Assembly: GCA_028279085.1 (NCBI GenBank)
Contig: JANQSX010000239.1
Coordinates: 1-6,106, forward strand
Reading direction: 5' to 3'
Source: Bdellovibrionales bacterium
GTDB lineage: Bacteria; Bdellovibrionota; Bdellovibrionia; Bdellovibrionales; UBA1609
DNA: 6,106 bases
Shown: positions 4,863-6,106 of the stretch, in pieces
Numbering within the stretch: position 1 is the first letter of the stretch
Layout of the letters: the number at the start of each line of letters is the position of its first letter
Translations under genes and position numbers: made by a program
Notes under the pieces: generated by a model
The model's input: the letters and a program-made list of their open reading frames with translations, nothing else
What the model was told of the DNA's origin: nothing
The model's database searches: none

Positions 4863-5744
4863 TTAGAATCGTTTGATAATAGCTAAACGTACAATCCCTA
4901 TTTTATTTTCTATATTGTAAAGGCAGGGTTTATGAAGACCTCCAGGTCCACATCTATTGCCGCCGGAATGATTTACCTCATAGGTATCTTCTCCGAAGTC
5001 TATATAAGAACCCTCCAGTCGTAAAACCCAACCTTTATCATCTCGTAAAAGTTTGGCATTACCGTTTTTGCCTAAGGGTACTTCAGCTCCAGCACCAATC
5101 ACCCACCCAACATGAATTGAGTTATCACTAAAAGAATCATCAGGATCTTCCTGCGGAGGTTTGTCCGGGCTGAAATCAATATCAATAACAGAATTGGAAA
5201 TTCGTGCTACCGCTAATCCACCATTAGTAAATAATGTGGCAGGTCCTAATTGGTGTTCAAGACCTGCTCGTGCTGTAACAATCCATGAAATATCTGACCT
5301 TGCTGTTTCATCCAAACCTTGGGGATCAAGTTTATTTGTACTGGCTGACATATTACCAACTGTGCCGTCCAGTTCAAGTCTTAGCGGTACACCATTGATT
5401 CTTATTCTTTTCCCTACAAGCATACCACCAACAGGATTTGTTTCATCGTAATCAGCAACCGATCCAGGATGACCCCAATTTGCAAAACCTTCCGTATCAA
5501 CATGTTCGTTATACACTCTGCCGGAACCGATAAAAAAACCTATATAAGTATTTTCATCTAATTCAATTTCCGTTTCTGTATTATTTCCTGCCATCTCTTC
5601 TTCAGCATTCAAGGAGGGACTAGTTATTAATGCCAAGGAAATGGATAGTATAAAAAAACCACAGTTTCTTACTCTAATAATGAAATAAAAAAAAGTTGTA
5701 AAAAATAAATGAAACCGATTTTGCAGGTGAAATGTTTTTTTCAT
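4863..5744 (-). CDS. outer-membrane beta-barrel protein (OMP_b-brl/opacity-porin type)
   Basis: The 293-residue protein begins with a long signal region: basic start, two hydrophobic runs (about 11-23 and 29-41) and a likely cleavage after SLNA (Ala47). The mature part has alternating strands of the 8-stranded barrel kind: TYIGFFIGSGRVY (66-78), MLVGKRIRINGVPLRLELDGTVG (108-130), SWIVTARAGLEHQLG, ATLFTNGGLAVARIS, HVGWVIGAGAEVPLG (211-225) and GWVLRLEGSYIDFGED (238-253). It ends in KIGIVRLAIIKRF, whose terminal Phe is the usual BAM-recognition feature. The loop between the last two strands has two Cys (265, 274) that could form a disulfide. The start is well fixed: GGAGG lies eight bases upstream of the ATG. 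It probably acts as a surface adhesin-like or structural porin-family barrel. The ligand is unknown. Confidence 0.85.
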   Translation of the reverse strand: MKKTFHLQNRFHLFFTTFFYFIIRVRNCGFFILSISLALITSPSLNAEEEMAGNNTETEIELDENTYIGFFIGSGRVYNEHVDTEGFANWGHPGSVADYDETNPVGGMLVGKRIRINGVPLRLELDGTVGNMSASTNKLDPQGLDETARSDISWIVTARAGLEHQLGPATLFTNGGLAVARISNSVIDIDFSPDKPPQEDPDDSFSDNSIHVGWVIGAGAEVPLGKNGNAKLLRDDKGWVLRLEGSYIDFGEDTYEVNHSGGNRCGPGGLHKPCLYNIENKIGIVRLAIIKRF

Positions 5745-5761
5745 AACTTTTTCCTCCTTTA

Positions 5762-5843
5762 TTGTTCAACTTTTACTAAAGCTCTCGGCTATGTCAATTT
5801 ATTTCCAGAGAAAAGAATTATTAAGATATAAACAGTTGAACAA
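5762..5843. repeat. 10-bp inverted repeat flanking the outer-membrane protein promoter
   Basis: TTGTTCAACT (5762-5771) and AGTTGAACAA (5834-5843) are perfect inverted copies separated by 62 bases that contain the TTGACA box. The inner copy overlaps the proposed -10. This arrangement would suit a pair of half-operators or one looped operator. No regulator is encoded nearby. Confidence 0.4.
5770..5797 (-). promoter_or_regulatory. candidate promoter of the outer-membrane protein gene
   Basis: Reading the minus strand, a perfect TTGACA -35 (5797-5792) is followed after 16 bases by TAAAAG (5775-5770), a 4/6 match to the -10 consensus. The leader would be only about 20 bases and would include the GGAGG site. 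The -35 is the strongest such match in the window. A 10-bp inverted repeat flanks it. Confidence 0.45.
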
Positions 5844-6106
5844 AAATCTTTTTGTAAGTTATTGATTATAAAAAATATCTTTTTGAATTTTTTATAAATT
5901 TCATTTCTCATTTTTGGATTTAAGGAGTATTTGATCCTGAATATTCATATTCTTTCAGTTTAAATAAGCTGTGCTGGGATATTCTTATACTACAACATGA
6001 CTATAATAATATTCATAAGTTAAAACTCATTAAGCGATAAAGAAATAAAGCGGTTCTTTTATTGAGTTTTGGGATAGTACTTAGGTCTATACTTTCTTGT
6101 TCAGAA
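5844..6106. other. AT-rich right end without a convincing gene
   Basis: This stretch has no strong ORF, tRNA-like fold, terminator or repeat that I can support. A 30-codon minus-strand frame enters from the right edge and stops at 6015-6013. It is too short to call. The DNA from 5744 to here is very AT-rich and is probably the upstream intergenic region of the outer-membrane protein gene. Confidence 0.5.

Noticed and set aside
4804..4863. Short minus-strand open stretch (AAKKLGAKKTFIKMLE) just after the outer-membrane protein gene
   Set aside because: It is protein-like but only about 20 codons, overlaps the end of the barrel gene in another frame and has no start or homology I recognise.
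5161..5451. 96-codon plus-strand frame antisense to the outer-membrane protein
   Set aside because: It is entirely antisense to a well-supported gene and has no family signature.
6013..6105. 30-codon minus-strand frame entering from the right edge (includes STIPKLNKRTALFLYRLM)
   Set aside because: Open length is within chance for AT-rich DNA and no family is recognised. It may be a gene end, but the window does not show enough.

Overview
The window comes from an AT-rich Gram-negative bacterium. Two or three lipoprotein signal peptides and an outer-membrane beta-barrel ending in Phe point to a diderm envelope. I cannot name the genus. Most of the DNA is low in GC. The exception is an island at about 3967-4650 with clearly higher GC, which encodes a DUF2459-type lipoprotein and looks acquired.

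Layout from left to right. The 3' end of a Lys-rich gene enters from the left edge (1-87). Next is a complete gene for a RhuM-type protein with a C-terminal Fic/Doc domain (185-1183). A 510-bp gap (1184-1693) holds degenerate 12-14 bp tandem repeats, a strong hairpin that is a good terminator only for minus-strand transcription, and a possible minus-strand gene remnant. A DUF4437 cupin-like lipoprotein follows (1694-2494). The stretch 2495-3156 is a small graveyard of gene fragments: a second copy of the left-edge gene's 3' segment, the first 39 codons of an AAA_14/DUF4143-type ATPase on the minus strand, and the first 30 codons of an IS110-family transposase. A PDZ-domain lipoprotein follows (3157-3966). 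It converges, with two bases between stop codons, on the GC-rich DUF2459 lipoprotein (4721-3969, minus). The last gene is an 8-strand-type outer-membrane beta-barrel protein (5744-4863, minus), with a strong ribosome binding site and a plausible promoter. The right end (5745-6106) has no convincing gene.

The genes do not form an operon or one pathway. The theme is an accessory region of singletons: one Fic/RhuM protein, several envelope proteins and debris of mobile elements. The clearest non-annotation signal is a 54-bp perfect direct repeat (8-61 and 2631-2684) bracketing the RhuM-Fic/DUF4437 segment. Its right-hand copy ends almost exactly where the ATPase fragment begins, which marks a recombination junction. 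I see no convincing new multi-gene system, but the rearrangement history is readable and worth checking.
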